Origin: Paraburkholderia fungorum
Lineage (GTDB): Bacteria; Pseudomonadota; Gammaproteobacteria; Burkholderiales; Burkholderiaceae
Assembly (NCBI RefSeq): GCF_902833645.1
Contig: NZ_CADFGE010000007.1
Location: 1 to 64,000 of the forward strand
DNA: 64,000 bases
Direction: 5' to 3'
Below the pieces are notes generated by a model. That model made no database searches. It saw only the letters and a list, made by a program, of their open reading frames with translations, and had not been told where the DNA came from. The position numbers and the translations under genes are program-made. Below, piece after piece: positions 17,058 to 25,887 of this stretch. Every line of letters begins with the position of its first letter. The stretch's first letter is position 1.

Positions 17058-18701
17058 ATGCTTAATAACATCACCATTCGCGGCGGCCTGACGCTCGTGA
17101 TCAGCGTGTTCGTTGCTTTCCTGCTGATTGTGATCGGCGTCGGCTACGGCGCATTGAAGCTGGCGAATAGCAGCCTCGATGAAACGCAGCACAGCGCAGT
17201 GGCTCTGTCACATCTGAAGGCGAGCTCCGAGAAGCTGCTGCAAGTGCAGCTCGCGCTCGGCTCCTATCAGACGCTCTTCAGCGTCGGCAAGCAAACGGAT
17301 GAGTTGTTGCCGGCTGCGCATAAGGTGCTGGTCGAATCGAACAAGGACTTCAGCAGCTACATGGCGGGTCCGTTCGCAAGCGAGGCGGAGAAGAAGCTCG
17401 CGCAATCCGTCGAGCAGGCACGTAGTGCGCTTGTCGATAAAGCGATTGAGCCCGAGTTCAAGGCGCTGACCGATTTCGACTTCAACACCTTCCGCAACAT
17501 CCAGGGTGAGACGGCGAACGCCTTCTACGCGACGTATTCGAAGTCCATCGATACCCTCCAGCGTGTGCAAATGGATAGCCAGCGCCAGCAGGCCGAGACC
17601 GCTGCGCAGCGCTTCCAGATGGCGACGCTGCTGTTCGCCGGCATCGGCGCGATTGCCTTGGTGATCGGCGTGATGGCGCGGGTCGGCTTGTCGGCGGCGG
17701 TGATCAAGCCGGTCAATGCAACCATCAAACATTTCGAGCGAATCGCAGCCGGCGATCTGACGATCAGCATCAGAAGCAAGTCGCGCAACGAGATGGGCCA
17801 GTTGCTCGGTGCGCTGACGAAGATGCGCGACGGCCTGGTCGAGACGGTGGCCAAGGTGCGCGGCAGCACGACGGCAATCACTCAAGGTGCGAACGAGATT
17901 GCGTCGGGCAACGCCGATCTGTCGTCGCGCACCGAACAGCAGGCCGCCGCGCTTCAGCAAACCGCGGCAAGCATGGAACAGCTTTCGGCGACGGTGAAGC
18001 AGAACGCGGATAACGCGAAGCAGGCAAACCGGTTGGCGCAGGGTGCGTTGGATACGGTGACGCGTGGTGGTGCTGTGGTGTCGCGTGTCACCGAGACAAT
18101 GGATGGAATCAGCGAGTCGTCGAGGAAAGTGGCCGAGATCATCGGCATGATCGAAGGCATCGCCTTTCAGACCAACATCCTGGCCTTGAACGCGGCCGTC
18201 GAAGCAGCGCGTGCGGGGGAGCAGGGGCGAGGCTTTGCAGTGGTTGCCTCGGAAGTGCGTAGCCTCGCACAGCGGTCCGGCTCGGCGGCGAAGGAGATCA
18301 AGGAGTTGATCGGCGAATCGGCCGCGAAAGTGGAGCAGGGGGCATCGCTCGTGTCCGATGCGCAGAAGACAATTCATGAAGCGATGGACGCGGTTCAACG
18401 CGTCACGGGTGTCATGAACGAGATCGAAGCGTCAGCGCTCGAACAGAGCGACGGGATCGAACAGGTCAACAAGGCAGTCGCACAGATCGACGAAGTCACG
18501 CAGCACAACGCGGCGCTCGTGGAAGAGGCTGCGGCAGCGGCCAAATCGCTGGAAGAGCACGCCGTCGCATTGCGTGATGCCGTCGCGGTGTTTCGACTCG
18601 ATGACCCATCAACAACAGCTAAAGAAATAGTTTCAATTGAATATAACCCCAATAAAAAATCGTCTCTGTCGCACAACGAAATAGATTTAAAAATTGCTTG
18701 A
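17058..18701 (+). CDS. Methyl-accepting chemotaxis protein
   Basis: This is a 547-residue transmembrane chemoreceptor. One membrane helix lies at about residues 10-33, followed by a periplasmic four-helix-type sensing domain to about 188. A second helix follows (LLFAGIGAIALVIGVMA), then HAMP at about 212-265 and the cytoplasmic coiled-coil. The hairpin tip IEGIAFQTNILALNAAVEAA and the methylation helices around it are intact, so it should couple to CheA/CheW. The ligand is not predictable. The last 35 codons (VSIEYNPNKKSSLSHNEIDLKIA) are AT-rich and unlike a normal MCP tail, and no CheR-binding pentapeptide is visible. It stands alone between polysaccharide clusters. Confidence 0.95.
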   Translation: MLNNITIRGGLTLVISVFVAFLLIVIGVGYGALKLANSSLDETQHSAVALSHLKASSEKLLQVQLALGSYQTLFSVGKQTDELLPAAHKVLVESNKDFSSYMAGPFASEAEKKLAQSVEQARSALVDKAIEPEFKALTDFDFNTFRNIQGETANAFYATYSKSIDTLQRVQMDSQRQQAETAAQRFQMATLLFAGIGAIALVIGVMARVGLSAAVIKPVNATIKHFERIAAGDLTISIRSKSRNEMGQLLGALTKMRDGLVETVAKVRGSTTAITQGANEIASGNADLSSRTEQQAAALQQTAASMEQLSATVKQNADNAKQANRLAQGALDTVTRGGAVVSRVTETMDGISESSRKVAEIIGMIEGIAFQTNILALNAAVEAARAGEQGRGFAVVASEVRSLAQRSGSAAKEIKELIGESAAKVEQGASLVSDAQKTIHEAMDAVQRVTGVMNEIEASALEQSDGIEQVNKAVAQIDEVTQHNAALVEEAAAAAKSLEEHAVALRDAVAVFRLDDPSTTAKEIVSIEYNPNKKSSLSHNEIDLKIA

Positions 18702-19119
18702 TTTATTGACTCGGTGTTGTTCCACGGCAAGTCATTTCGCGCCGTTCAAAGGCGCTCAGAGCTAGGCCTGGTGCGGGTTTCCACGGATCCGCGCCGGACC
18801 GGTCAAATTAGACGATTTGATTTTATATTAATAATATAAAAGTGAAACTTACCGCCTATTAGTCAGACGTTACACGTTGTTACGGTTCAAAACTCGAGAA
18901 AAACGTTTCATCTGTGTAACATTGCCTCACCTTATCGGACAGAACAGCGGTAGGTTCTGCCTAGGCGGTACGCATGTTGTGAAGTTGTGCCCAGTTTTGC
19001 CGGGTGCACAAGCCGTCCTGCCTTCTTTCATCCTGAACCAGTCGTCGATGGCTTCCCCCGAGGACGCCGGGGCGAACTTTTTTCTGGTTTTAGGCCGCTA
19101 AAAGCTCAGAGTCACAAAG
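18702..19119. other. AT-rich intergenic region with perfect AT palindrome
   Basis: The first 200 bases are much richer in A+T than the surroundings. They hold a perfect 9-bp palindrome (TTTTATATT at 18821-18829, AATATAAAA at 18833-18841). The rest should carry the promoter of the downstream lipoprotein gene. A weak CCCCG/CGGGG hairpin followed by six T lies around 19056-19084. No gene is supported. Confidence 0.55.
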
Positions 19120-20541
19120 ATGAAACTACGAAATTTAATCAATTATTCCATCTACTTAGTTGTGCCAATTTTTGCGGCATGTGGTGGCGGTGGTGGCGGT
19201 AGCGACCCCGCGGGTGTTGCTGCCAACGCCGTCGATCCGACCACCGTAGTGAACGTCGCCAAGCATCCGGCGTCAGTCAGCGGCACCGCAATTCCCCCGT
19301 CTACCTCAATCAACGATGCATCGGGCGCTGTCTGGACCGTGAAGAGTGGCGTGGCCTATCGCGCGGGCCAGAAGGCCGGCTTTACGATGAACGTCACGCT
19401 GTTGCTGTGGTACGCCGGCAAGATGTATCAGCAGAACGTCGACAACCAATGGTGGGTCTGGCAGAACAGCAACTGGGTAGCATCGGCTGATCCGCGTCCT
19501 GCTTCTACTTCGGGCTCCACCTCGGGCAGCACTTCCGGTTCCACGACGACTTCCACCGCGGCATCCAGCACGGCCGGCACCACGAAGTCTGCGGCGATTC
19601 CGTTCTTCGGCGTCAATCAGCACTACAACTACGGCGGCATCTACACGTCGGTTCCGCTCGCCACCCAGGCCGCGACACTCACGGATCTTGGCTTGACGGG
19701 AACGCGCCAGGACATCCACGGCTACGATCAGATCGATACGGTCGCGAATACGGTTATCCCGGGCATGGGCTCGAAGATCACGGTCATGCCGATGATCGAC
19801 GCCTATCCGTGGGACGATCCCTCGCTGAACGGCCAAACGCCCACTGAGGCGAGCGCTTACGCCTACGCATACTCGATGGCAGCGTACGCAGCGACCAAGT
19901 TCAAGGGCATTCCGGCGGTCGAATTCGGCAATGAATACGATCTCGATAGCCACAACCAACCGGTCGCTAACGACGGTGCGAACGTGTCGGACTACGACAA
20001 CAACACGTGGCCGATCTGGCGCGGCGCGCTGCGCGGCTATTACGACGGCTGGCGTTCGGTGGACACCACCGGCACGACCAAAATCATCAACACCGCCTCA
20101 TCGGGCTTCCTGCATCTGGGTTGGTACAAGGGCATGCTGACGGGTACGCAGCCGGATGGCTCGACCGGACACCCGGTGGTGAAGACGGACATTATCCAGT
20201 TGCACTGGTACTCCGACGGTGGCGATCCGGAGAATACGTGGGGTGTGACGGGCACGAACTACAACGTTCTGAAGTCCCTGCATGACGCGTACAACCTGCC
20301 GATCATGTTCACGGAAATCGGCGTGAACACCGACTTCTCCACGGCGCAGGCACAGACGTATATCAACAAGACGATTCCTGAGCTCGTCGCGGCCAAGGCT
20401 ACGTACAACGTGATCGGTTTCAACTGGTACGAACTGTACGACGATCCGACCGGGAACTACGGCATCATGACCAGCAGTGCGACTCAGAAGCCGATCTACG
20501 CGACGATCAAAGCGGCGGTTGCAGCTTCGCCGGTACCTTAA
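19120..20541 (+). CDS. Surface lipoprotein with clan GH-A glycoside hydrolase-like domain
   Basis: This 473-residue secreted protein has a signal peptide ending in a lipobox-like IFAAC with lipidated Cys21, then a glycine run. Residues 55-122 form a small domain rich in Trp (QWWVWQNSNWV). Residues 127-157 form a Ser/Thr/Gly linker with three SGSTS-type repeats. The rest looks like a TIM-barrel glycosidase, with VEFGNEYD giving Asn271-Glu272 (candidate acid/base) and IMFTEIGVN giving Glu399 (candidate nucleophile). This is the clan GH-A pattern seen in GH5/GH39-type enzymes. It opens the exopolysaccharide region and could trim or depolymerise the product at the cell surface. Substrate is unknown. 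Confidence 0.8.
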   Translation: MKLRNLINYSIYLVVPIFAACGGGGGGSDPAGVAANAVDPTTVVNVAKHPASVSGTAIPPSTSINDASGAVWTVKSGVAYRAGQKAGFTMNVTLLLWYAGKMYQQNVDNQWWVWQNSNWVASADPRPASTSGSTSGSTSGSTTTSTAASSTAGTTKSAAIPFFGVNQHYNYGGIYTSVPLATQAATLTDLGLTGTRQDIHGYDQIDTVANTVIPGMGSKITVMPMIDAYPWDDPSLNGQTPTEASAYAYAYSMAAYAATKFKGIPAVEFGNEYDLDSHNQPVANDGANVSDYDNNTWPIWRGALRGYYDGWRSVDTTGTTKIINTASSGFLHLGWYKGMLTGTQPDGSTGHPVVKTDIIQLHWYSDGGDPENTWGVTGTNYNVLKSLHDAYNLPIMFTEIGVNTDFSTAQAQTYINKTIPELVAAKATYNVIGFNWYELYDDPTGNYGIMTSSATQKPIYATIKAAVAASPVP

Positions 20542-20551
20542 GCAAGTAAAT

Positions 20552-20585
20552 GAGGCGGTTGCGCGTGGCGCGCGCAACCGGCCTC
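20552..20585. terminator. Long GC-rich hairpin between convergent genes
   Basis: GAGGC-GGTTGCGCG pairs with CGCGCAACC-G-GCCTC, with a single bulge and a 5-base loop. There is no run of T on either side. It could end transcription from both convergent neighbours, but not as a textbook intrinsic terminator. Confidence 0.45.
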
Positions 20586-20607
20586 AGCATGACTTGTCGC
20601 AGAGGTC

Positions 20608-21588
20608 CTAGCGTACGGAAAAGCGCCGGACGAAGCTGTAGAAGATTCTCGGATGTATCTTGAGCAGGCACATCACGAATGACAGCTTCGGACGGCTATC
20701 CGCATACATGCGATAAAGATGCTGAGGATGCAAGCGCTCGGCGACAGTCTCGAGAATGGGGCTGGCCAGTCGATACGTGGGTGCTCTCATTGCCACCTGA
20801 AACGCGATGGTTCTGAAGCCATAGATGTACTTCAGCCTGAAGAGACGCCGCTCCCGGTTCTTGATCGGAAGTGAAGCCGTGGTCTTCTCCACCAGATCCA
20901 TGATGGCGAAAAGATCGAGGATCTTTGGATTGAAGCGCGTCGAGATTCCCGAATCGCGAAGCACATAGAAGTACAAACGGTCAGGTATCAGCCGGACCGT
21001 TCTGGATTTGCCCAAGGTCTGGACCGACACGCAGATATCTTCGTAGATGAGTCCGCTTGGATGGTGCACGTCTGCAAAGATGGAGCGCCGCACCAGTTTG
21101 TTCCAGCAGTAGGCCTGCAGCTTCAGGTCCATGATCCCCTCAACGGCCTCGACGCCGCTGATCACCTTGTCTTCACTGTCGATCTGGTAATTCACCGATC
21201 CGTCTGCATTGACGTTCGTCGCGGCGAACATCACCACATCGGCGTCATGTTTGACCGCTTCTTCGATTACTCTCTCTATCAGATTCGGTTCGACATAGTC
21301 GTCACTGTCAACGCAAAGCACATAGTCGCCAACGGCCTGCATGGCCGCAACTCGGCGTGTTTCGGCCAACCCCTGGTTGCGCTCGTTGACCACCAACTTC
21401 CACGGCACCTTGTTCTGCGCATTCAGAATGCGCTCCGCAATCTCGCCTGATCTGTCCGGGCTGCAATCGTCGACCGCAATGATCTCGAAGTCCGAAGAGG
21501 TTTGCGCTAGAAGCGAGATCAAGCAGGCTTCAACGTAAGGTTCGACGTTGTACATGGGCAGCAGAACGCTTACTTTTGGCGCTGGCAT
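20608..21588 (-). CDS. Family 2 glycosyltransferase (EpsJ/HyaD-like)
   Basis: This 326-residue cytoplasmic GT-A enzyme opens with VSVLLPMYNVEPYVEACLIS. It has DIIAVDD-type and VLCVDSDDYVEPN (DxDD) blocks that bind the nucleotide sugar and metal. The C-terminal helical part (RRLFRLKYIYGF) is typical of capsule and EPS glycosyltransferases. It is transcribed opposite to its neighbours. A 9-bp tandem repeat lies about 50 bp upstream of its start in the divergent promoter region. Donor and acceptor are unknown. Confidence 0.87.
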   Translation of the reverse strand: MPAPKVSVLLPMYNVEPYVEACLISLLAQTSSDFEIIAVDDCSPDRSGEIAERILNAQNKVPWKLVVNERNQGLAETRRVAAMQAVGDYVLCVDSDDYVEPNLIERVIEEAVKHDADVVMFAATNVNADGSVNYQIDSEDKVISGVEAVEGIMDLKLQAYCWNKLVRRSIFADVHHPSGLIYEDICVSVQTLGKSRTVRLIPDRLYFYVLRDSGISTRFNPKILDLFAIMDLVEKTTASLPIKNRERRLFRLKYIYGFRTIAFQVAMRAPTYRLASPILETVAERLHPQHLYRMYADSRPKLSFVMCLLKIHPRIFYSFVRRFSVR

Positions 21589-21990
21589 AGGTGAAGCCTC
21601 CTGATTGAGGTGTCGGACTGCTACTGGTTTGACGCAAGCACGCCAAGCACGCCAAGTACGTTAGGTACATTAGGTACATTAGGTACGTTAAGCACCTAAG
21701 TCCCCTCTCTGCCTGCCCACTGACACGCGCATTTCCAACTTGATGACGGTAGCTAACCGGTAATTTTGGGTCGGTGCGATACGTCACATTTCAGTGTCGC
21801 CGGCAATCGTCTGCGCTTTGCATCCGTGTTCCGGTCGATTCCACTCGGCGGTATGTGCCTGCACTGTGTGCTTCCGAACTTACGATCTCGTCGCCGCACC
21901 GCAATATGCAGTCGTACAGGGGGCGTACCGAAATATTCGCGTGGTCCGCATAAAACGAATCGACGACGATTTTTAAGGCTCACCCATCCT
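21589..21990. other. Divergent promoter region between two GT2 genes
   Basis: This region separates two divergent glycosyltransferase genes and should contain both promoters. Its notable content is the 9-bp tandem repeat described separately. A plus-strand frame running through it from a TTG at 21766 joins the GT2 gene in phase, but it looks like non-coding upstream sequence. Confidence 0.55.
21640..21702. repeat. 9-bp tandem repeat in a divergent promoter region
   Basis: Seven consecutive 9-base units read ACGCCAAGC, ACGCCAAGT, ACGTTAGGT, ACATTAGGT, ACATTAGGT, ACGTTAAGC, ACCTAAGTC. The two central units are identical and the others drift by one to three bases, with the last the most degenerate. 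The unit length is a multiple of three, but no real gene covers it. Confidence 0.85.
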
Positions 21991-23058
21991 ATGAAATCAG
22001 TGGATAGACGCAGCGGCGAGACGATTTTGTCCGTGGTAATCCCGGCCTTCAACGTCGAGCACTACATTGGCGTAGCGCTCAGATCGGCGATCGCTCAACC
22101 ACGATCGGAAGAGATCGAGTTCATCGTAGTCGACGATGGCTCGACCGATGGCACGTTGAAGGAAATTCTTCAGGTCAAGGAAGAGGCGAGCGGACACAGC
22201 ATCACGGTGATTCATCAGGAGAACCGCGGCGTCAGCGCAGCCCGTAACACCGCGATAGCGCGTGCAACCTCCCGCTACATCGGTTTCCTCGATTCTGACG
22301 ATGAATGGGCGCCGAATTTTTCGGACATCATCATGCCGCTGCTCGATGCGGACACCGCGGACATCATCGAATTCAATGTCGGGATGGTGAATTCCAGCGG
22401 GCGCGTAGTGGGCGCACTAACGATGGTGGACGGCGCATCGACCGGGCTGCGTACCAACAGCATGACGACCCTGCTCGAATTTGCGCGCATATGTCAGGTT
22501 CATTCCGGCTCGCGCGTGTACCGCCGCGAGCTGTGGGACGGTATCGAATTCCCCGTCGGTCGCGTGTACGAAGACGCTTTTGCTATTCCGCTGGTGTACA
22601 AGCGCGCCCAGACGTTGTACGGCATTCGCGATCGCCTCTATTACTATCGGCGGCGCGCGGGCAGCATTACGCAGACCACCACGTTATTTTCAGTCGAATG
22701 CGTCGCACACTTCGCCGCGGATGCACTTAAGAAAAGCGAGGCGGAAGATGAGCGGGTCTACTGGCTCGCACTGTTCAGAAAGTTCTTCGCCAATCAGTGT
22801 TTTCTCGCTTCTCGCGTCGATGCGTCCGTGCTTCCCCAGGCCATGAAGCTGGTGGAGGAGACCGCCGCGAAGTACCGAAGCTTCGCGGTGAAACATAAGG
22901 AGCAGTTACCCGAGTTGCGCTTTCGTACGCAGATATCGGTCAACCGTCGCGTGTTTCAGATGAAGGGGTTGATCAAGCGCACGCTGGGCATGGAGTTGCG
23001 GCCAGCCGTAGCAGCGCCGAGCCGTGTCGATTCAAGTCGTCTGGACGATCGTCCCTGA
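21991..23058 (+). CDS. Family 2 glycosyltransferase
   Basis: This is a 355-residue GT-A glycosyltransferase. LSVVIPAFNVEHYIGVALRS at the N-terminus, IEFIVVDDGSTDGT and GFLDSDDEWAPNF (DxDD) are the standard nucleotide-sugar and metal-binding blocks. VSAARNTAIARA lies between them. The start is the ATG at MKSVDRRSG. The frame continues upstream only through a TTG and through sequence without coding character. It begins a co-directional run that continues with the dimethylformamidase-like protein and the Wzy-like protein, so it probably builds the same exopolysaccharide. Sugar specificity cannot be read. Confidence 0.86.
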   Translation: MKSVDRRSGETILSVVIPAFNVEHYIGVALRSAIAQPRSEEIEFIVVDDGSTDGTLKEILQVKEEASGHSITVIHQENRGVSAARNTAIARATSRYIGFLDSDDEWAPNFSDIIMPLLDADTADIIEFNVGMVNSSGRVVGALTMVDGASTGLRTNSMTTLLEFARICQVHSGSRVYRRELWDGIEFPVGRVYEDAFAIPLVYKRAQTLYGIRDRLYYYRRRAGSITQTTTLFSVECVAHFAADALKKSEAEDERVYWLALFRKFFANQCFLASRVDASVLPQAMKLVEETAAKYRSFAVKHKEQLPELRFRTQISVNRRVFQMKGLIKRTLGMELRPAVAAPSRVDSSRLDDRP

Positions 23059-23097
23059 GCCAGCGACCGATAAGTGACTTTTCGAGGCGCGCGAGGC

Positions 23098-24567
23098 ATG
23101 CAACTCTACCCACTTCAAACTTCGTTTACTGCCGCAGACAATCTGGACCTGGCTGTGCAGCCGCGCAGCCGGTTCTCCATTGCGATCTATCAGCAACGGG
23201 GCGAGGAGTCATTGATCAGCGTGTGCGGCGTGACGGCGGTGACGACGCGGGACGTGACGGCGAAACTCATCAACGGTAACTACGTATTCGAATCGTCGCG
23301 CGAGCGCAAACCGGTTCGATTCGACCGCGACTGGCAATGGCCGACGATCACAGTCAAGCCGCAGGCTCACGCGCTGGAAAGCGGAGCTTATGCGGCGATT
23401 GCTTACGAAGTCGACAAGAACGGCGAGCCGCTGACGGATCTGGGGCGTCGTTGTGCTGCGCGTCTGCCGGTCTTCGCCGGGCCGCCGGATAGCGACAGCA
23501 TGGCGCTGGTCGTGATCCGGCCGCGTTCGCCGGCGGCATCCATCGCGTACGTGGTGCCGATCGCCACCTATCACGCTTACAACTCGATGGGAGGCGGCTG
23601 CTTTTACGGCGATCCCGTCTACCGTACACGTCCGGCATCGAAGGTGAGTCTCCTTCGACCAGGCGGCGGACTCGGTATTCAGATCGGTCATGCCGAAGAC
23701 CCATACGATAAGCGCTCACCCAGGCAGCACTTCACTCACTGGGATGCCAAATTCATCCGCTGGCTGCTTACGCAACATCTTGCGTGCGATTTTTATACCG
23801 ACGTGGATCTGCATCGTGGGACGGACCTCGATCTCAGCAAGTATCGCTGCATGCTGAGCGTCGGTCACCATGAATATTGGACCCAGGAGATGCGCGATCA
23901 CGTCTCGCGCTTCATAGCCGGCGGCGGCAATCTGGCCGTGTTCAGCGGTAACACCTGTTATCGGCCGATTGATTTCGGCACGAGTGGGGACCTGCAGAAC
24001 ATCAAGGAAATGAACCGGCTCGCCGACCAATGGCCGGATTTCAACGAGAGCAATCTGATCGGCTTGAGTTACGGCTATGGTGGCGGATCGTACGGTATCT
24101 GGAGCCGGTTCAGGCGGAAATGGGTGAGAACCGGCCGCGAACCGGTGGGCTTTACCGTGCAGCACGCCGATCATTGGGCATTCGATGGGACAGGCCTAAA
24201 GAATGGGCAGACGTTCGGCGCCGAAGACCATCTGGTCGGCTACGAAGTCGACGGCGTACCGCCCGCTCCGAACGGATTCGTTACGCTTGCCGATACGTCG
24301 CGGCTGGTGGGGTGGGAAATAGGCGGCGTCGGCGCGATGGGCATGTTCAGGCCGGAGCTGGGTGACGGGCTCAATCAGGGATGGGTTTTCAATGGCGGTA
24401 CGACCGACTGGCCGCGCGTTCTGGGCGACAGCGGCGCGACCAGTCACGCGATCGTTTCGCAGATTACTCACAACGTGATCCGAAGGTTCACGAATGCCGC
24501 CGTTCACGACGCGTCGGCACTCGGGCATAGCGAACACCCAATGCCGATAGATGCGGGGAACGCGTGA
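23098..24567 (+). CDS. N,N-dimethylformamidase large-subunit-like protein
   Basis: This 489-residue protein is unusual for an EPS cluster. It contains IATYHAYNSMGGG, SVGHHEYWTQEM and GGNLAVFSGNTCYRP. These match my memory of the C-terminal domain of the large (beta) subunit of N,N-dimethylformamidase, a family with a class-I glutamine-amidotransferase-like fold and a mononuclear iron held by Tyr and Glu. No signal peptide is evident. The start is the ATG with GAGG six bases upstream. A GTG 24 bp earlier is possible. Its stop overlaps the next start (TGATG), so it is in an operon with GT2 and Wzy-like genes. A polysaccharide-linked amidase or lyase role is only inference. Confidence 0.72.
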   Translation: MQLYPLQTSFTAADNLDLAVQPRSRFSIAIYQQRGEESLISVCGVTAVTTRDVTAKLINGNYVFESSRERKPVRFDRDWQWPTITVKPQAHALESGAYAAIAYEVDKNGEPLTDLGRRCAARLPVFAGPPDSDSMALVVIRPRSPAASIAYVVPIATYHAYNSMGGGCFYGDPVYRTRPASKVSLLRPGGGLGIQIGHAEDPYDKRSPRQHFTHWDAKFIRWLLTQHLACDFYTDVDLHRGTDLDLSKYRCMLSVGHHEYWTQEMRDHVSRFIAGGGNLAVFSGNTCYRPIDFGTSGDLQNIKEMNRLADQWPDFNESNLIGLSYGYGGGSYGIWSRFRRKWVRTGREPVGFTVQHADHWAFDGTGLKNGQTFGAEDHLVGYEVDGVPPAPNGFVTLADTSRLVGWEIGGVGAMGMFRPELGDGLNQGWVFNGGTTDWPRVLGDSGATSHAIVSQITHNVIRRFTNAAVHDASALGHSEHPMPIDAGNA

Positions 24568-25817
24568 TGGGCGCACTTTGGGTATTCACCTTTTTCATCG
24601 GCGTCTTAAGCGATGTCATGTCCGGCGCGATCCGCTACTACACGTCGCTCGCGGGGGCGCCACAGGCCATCTATCTGCCCAAGCTGATGATGGCCGCGTG
24701 CGTTGTGCTGTTCCTTTCGTATCGCCCCAAGGTGAGCCACCTGCTCGTTTTCCTGTACCTCGCCATGCAGGCGTGCGTGTCGCTTTTCAACGGCATCAGT
24801 GCAAGCGCAGTGGCCTTCTGGGGGTGGACCGTATTGCCCATGTTCTTCGCGATTCTGGCGCCGCCTGAAGCGATCGAGATACTCGGCCGCCCGCTAGCCC
24901 GGGCGGCCTTCGTGATCGTCGCGGCGATTTGCATGTTAGGCGTGCTGGTGAATTATTTCGGTTACTTCACGCCTTTGCCCTGGGTCGGGGCAAGCACGAT
25001 GGTGGACGGGACCGCTGTGCACGTTACGAACTCGAACTTCGTCGGAGAAATACCGCGCTTGCCGGGCTTCGGGCGCGATAGCGCCGCCACCGGACTCATG
25101 ATCGGCCTGCTCTCGACGTGGCTGATACCGAGGTTCCGGTCACTCGCATTCGCGACGCTGATGCTTGCAGTGGCGGGGCTCTCCATCTGGGCCACGACCA
25201 ATAAGACATCGCTCGTTGCGCTGGCGGTCGTGTTGTGCATCGAGCGATTCGGAAAGCTCGACACGATCAGAAAAGCGGCCGCCTGGGCTGCGGCGTCTGT
25301 GCTCCTGCTGCCGCTTGCGTCGTTTGCCATCACGGCGGCAATCAATCATTCGATCATTGGGGGCGGCGCGCTCGCTTCGTTTCAGGACCGATTCGAGAAC
25401 ACGTGGCCGCTGCTGCTGCAGGGCATGCTCCGGGAGAATCTCATCTGGTTCGGAATCGGTCCCGGCGGTTTTGGCGCGGCGACGACCTACTATCACCAGA
25501 ACTTCGGCTTCAATATTGGCTATGCCGACAACGCCGCGCTCTATGCAATCGCGAACTTCGGCGTATTCGGCATGCTTATCTTCATCGTTCTGTTGGCAAG
25601 ACTACTGTTCTTTAGTGAATCCAAAGATAGGCTTGCATGGACGATGTTGCTGTTTCTGTTGATCAGCGGCATCACCACGGACATTTTTGAATCGCTGGGT
25701 TGCCTGCTGTTCTTCGGCGTCGCGGCGAAATCGCTCTGGCTGAACACGCAGGAGCAACGCTTCCGTTTGAATCCCCGCGTGATGATGAGCTTGCGGGACA
25801 GAAAGTCGACGCTATGA
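24567..25817 (+). CDS. O-antigen/exopolysaccharide polymerase or ligase (Wzy/WaaL-like)
   Basis: This is a 416-residue polytopic protein with about eleven membrane helices. A large periplasmic loop holds the region HVTNSNFVGEIPRLPGFGRD, and a late loop reads FGIGPGGFGAATTYYHQNFG. This layout is shared by Wzy polymerases and WaaL-type O-antigen ligases. Within a Wzx/Wzc-containing cluster, polymerisation of exopolysaccharide repeat units at the periplasmic face is the likelier job. The start codon shares one base with the upstream stop (TGATG). GGGGA lies eight bases before it. Confidence 0.8.
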   Translation: MGALWVFTFFIGVLSDVMSGAIRYYTSLAGAPQAIYLPKLMMAACVVLFLSYRPKVSHLLVFLYLAMQACVSLFNGISASAVAFWGWTVLPMFFAILAPPEAIEILGRPLARAAFVIVAAICMLGVLVNYFGYFTPLPWVGASTMVDGTAVHVTNSNFVGEIPRLPGFGRDSAATGLMIGLLSTWLIPRFRSLAFATLMLAVAGLSIWATTNKTSLVALAVVLCIERFGKLDTIRKAAAWAAASVLLLPLASFAITAAINHSIIGGGALASFQDRFENTWPLLLQGMLRENLIWFGIGPGGFGAATTYYHQNFGFNIGYADNAALYAIANFGVFGMLIFIVLLARLLFFSESKDRLAWTMLLFLLISGITTDIFESLGCLLFFGVAAKSLWLNTQEQRFRLNPRVMMSLRDRKSTL

Positions 25818-25887
25818 CGGAGCAGTCGTAGCAGGACAAATAACGACGGCACGTGGAATTCCCGCTACGCCGGCTTGGGGGCAGTAG

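Noticed and set aside
21530..21787. 85-codon minus-strand frame with a Leu/Tyr/Cys repeat (YLMYLTYLACL)
   Set aside because: The amino-acid repeat is only the translation of the 9-bp tandem DNA repeat in a promoter region.
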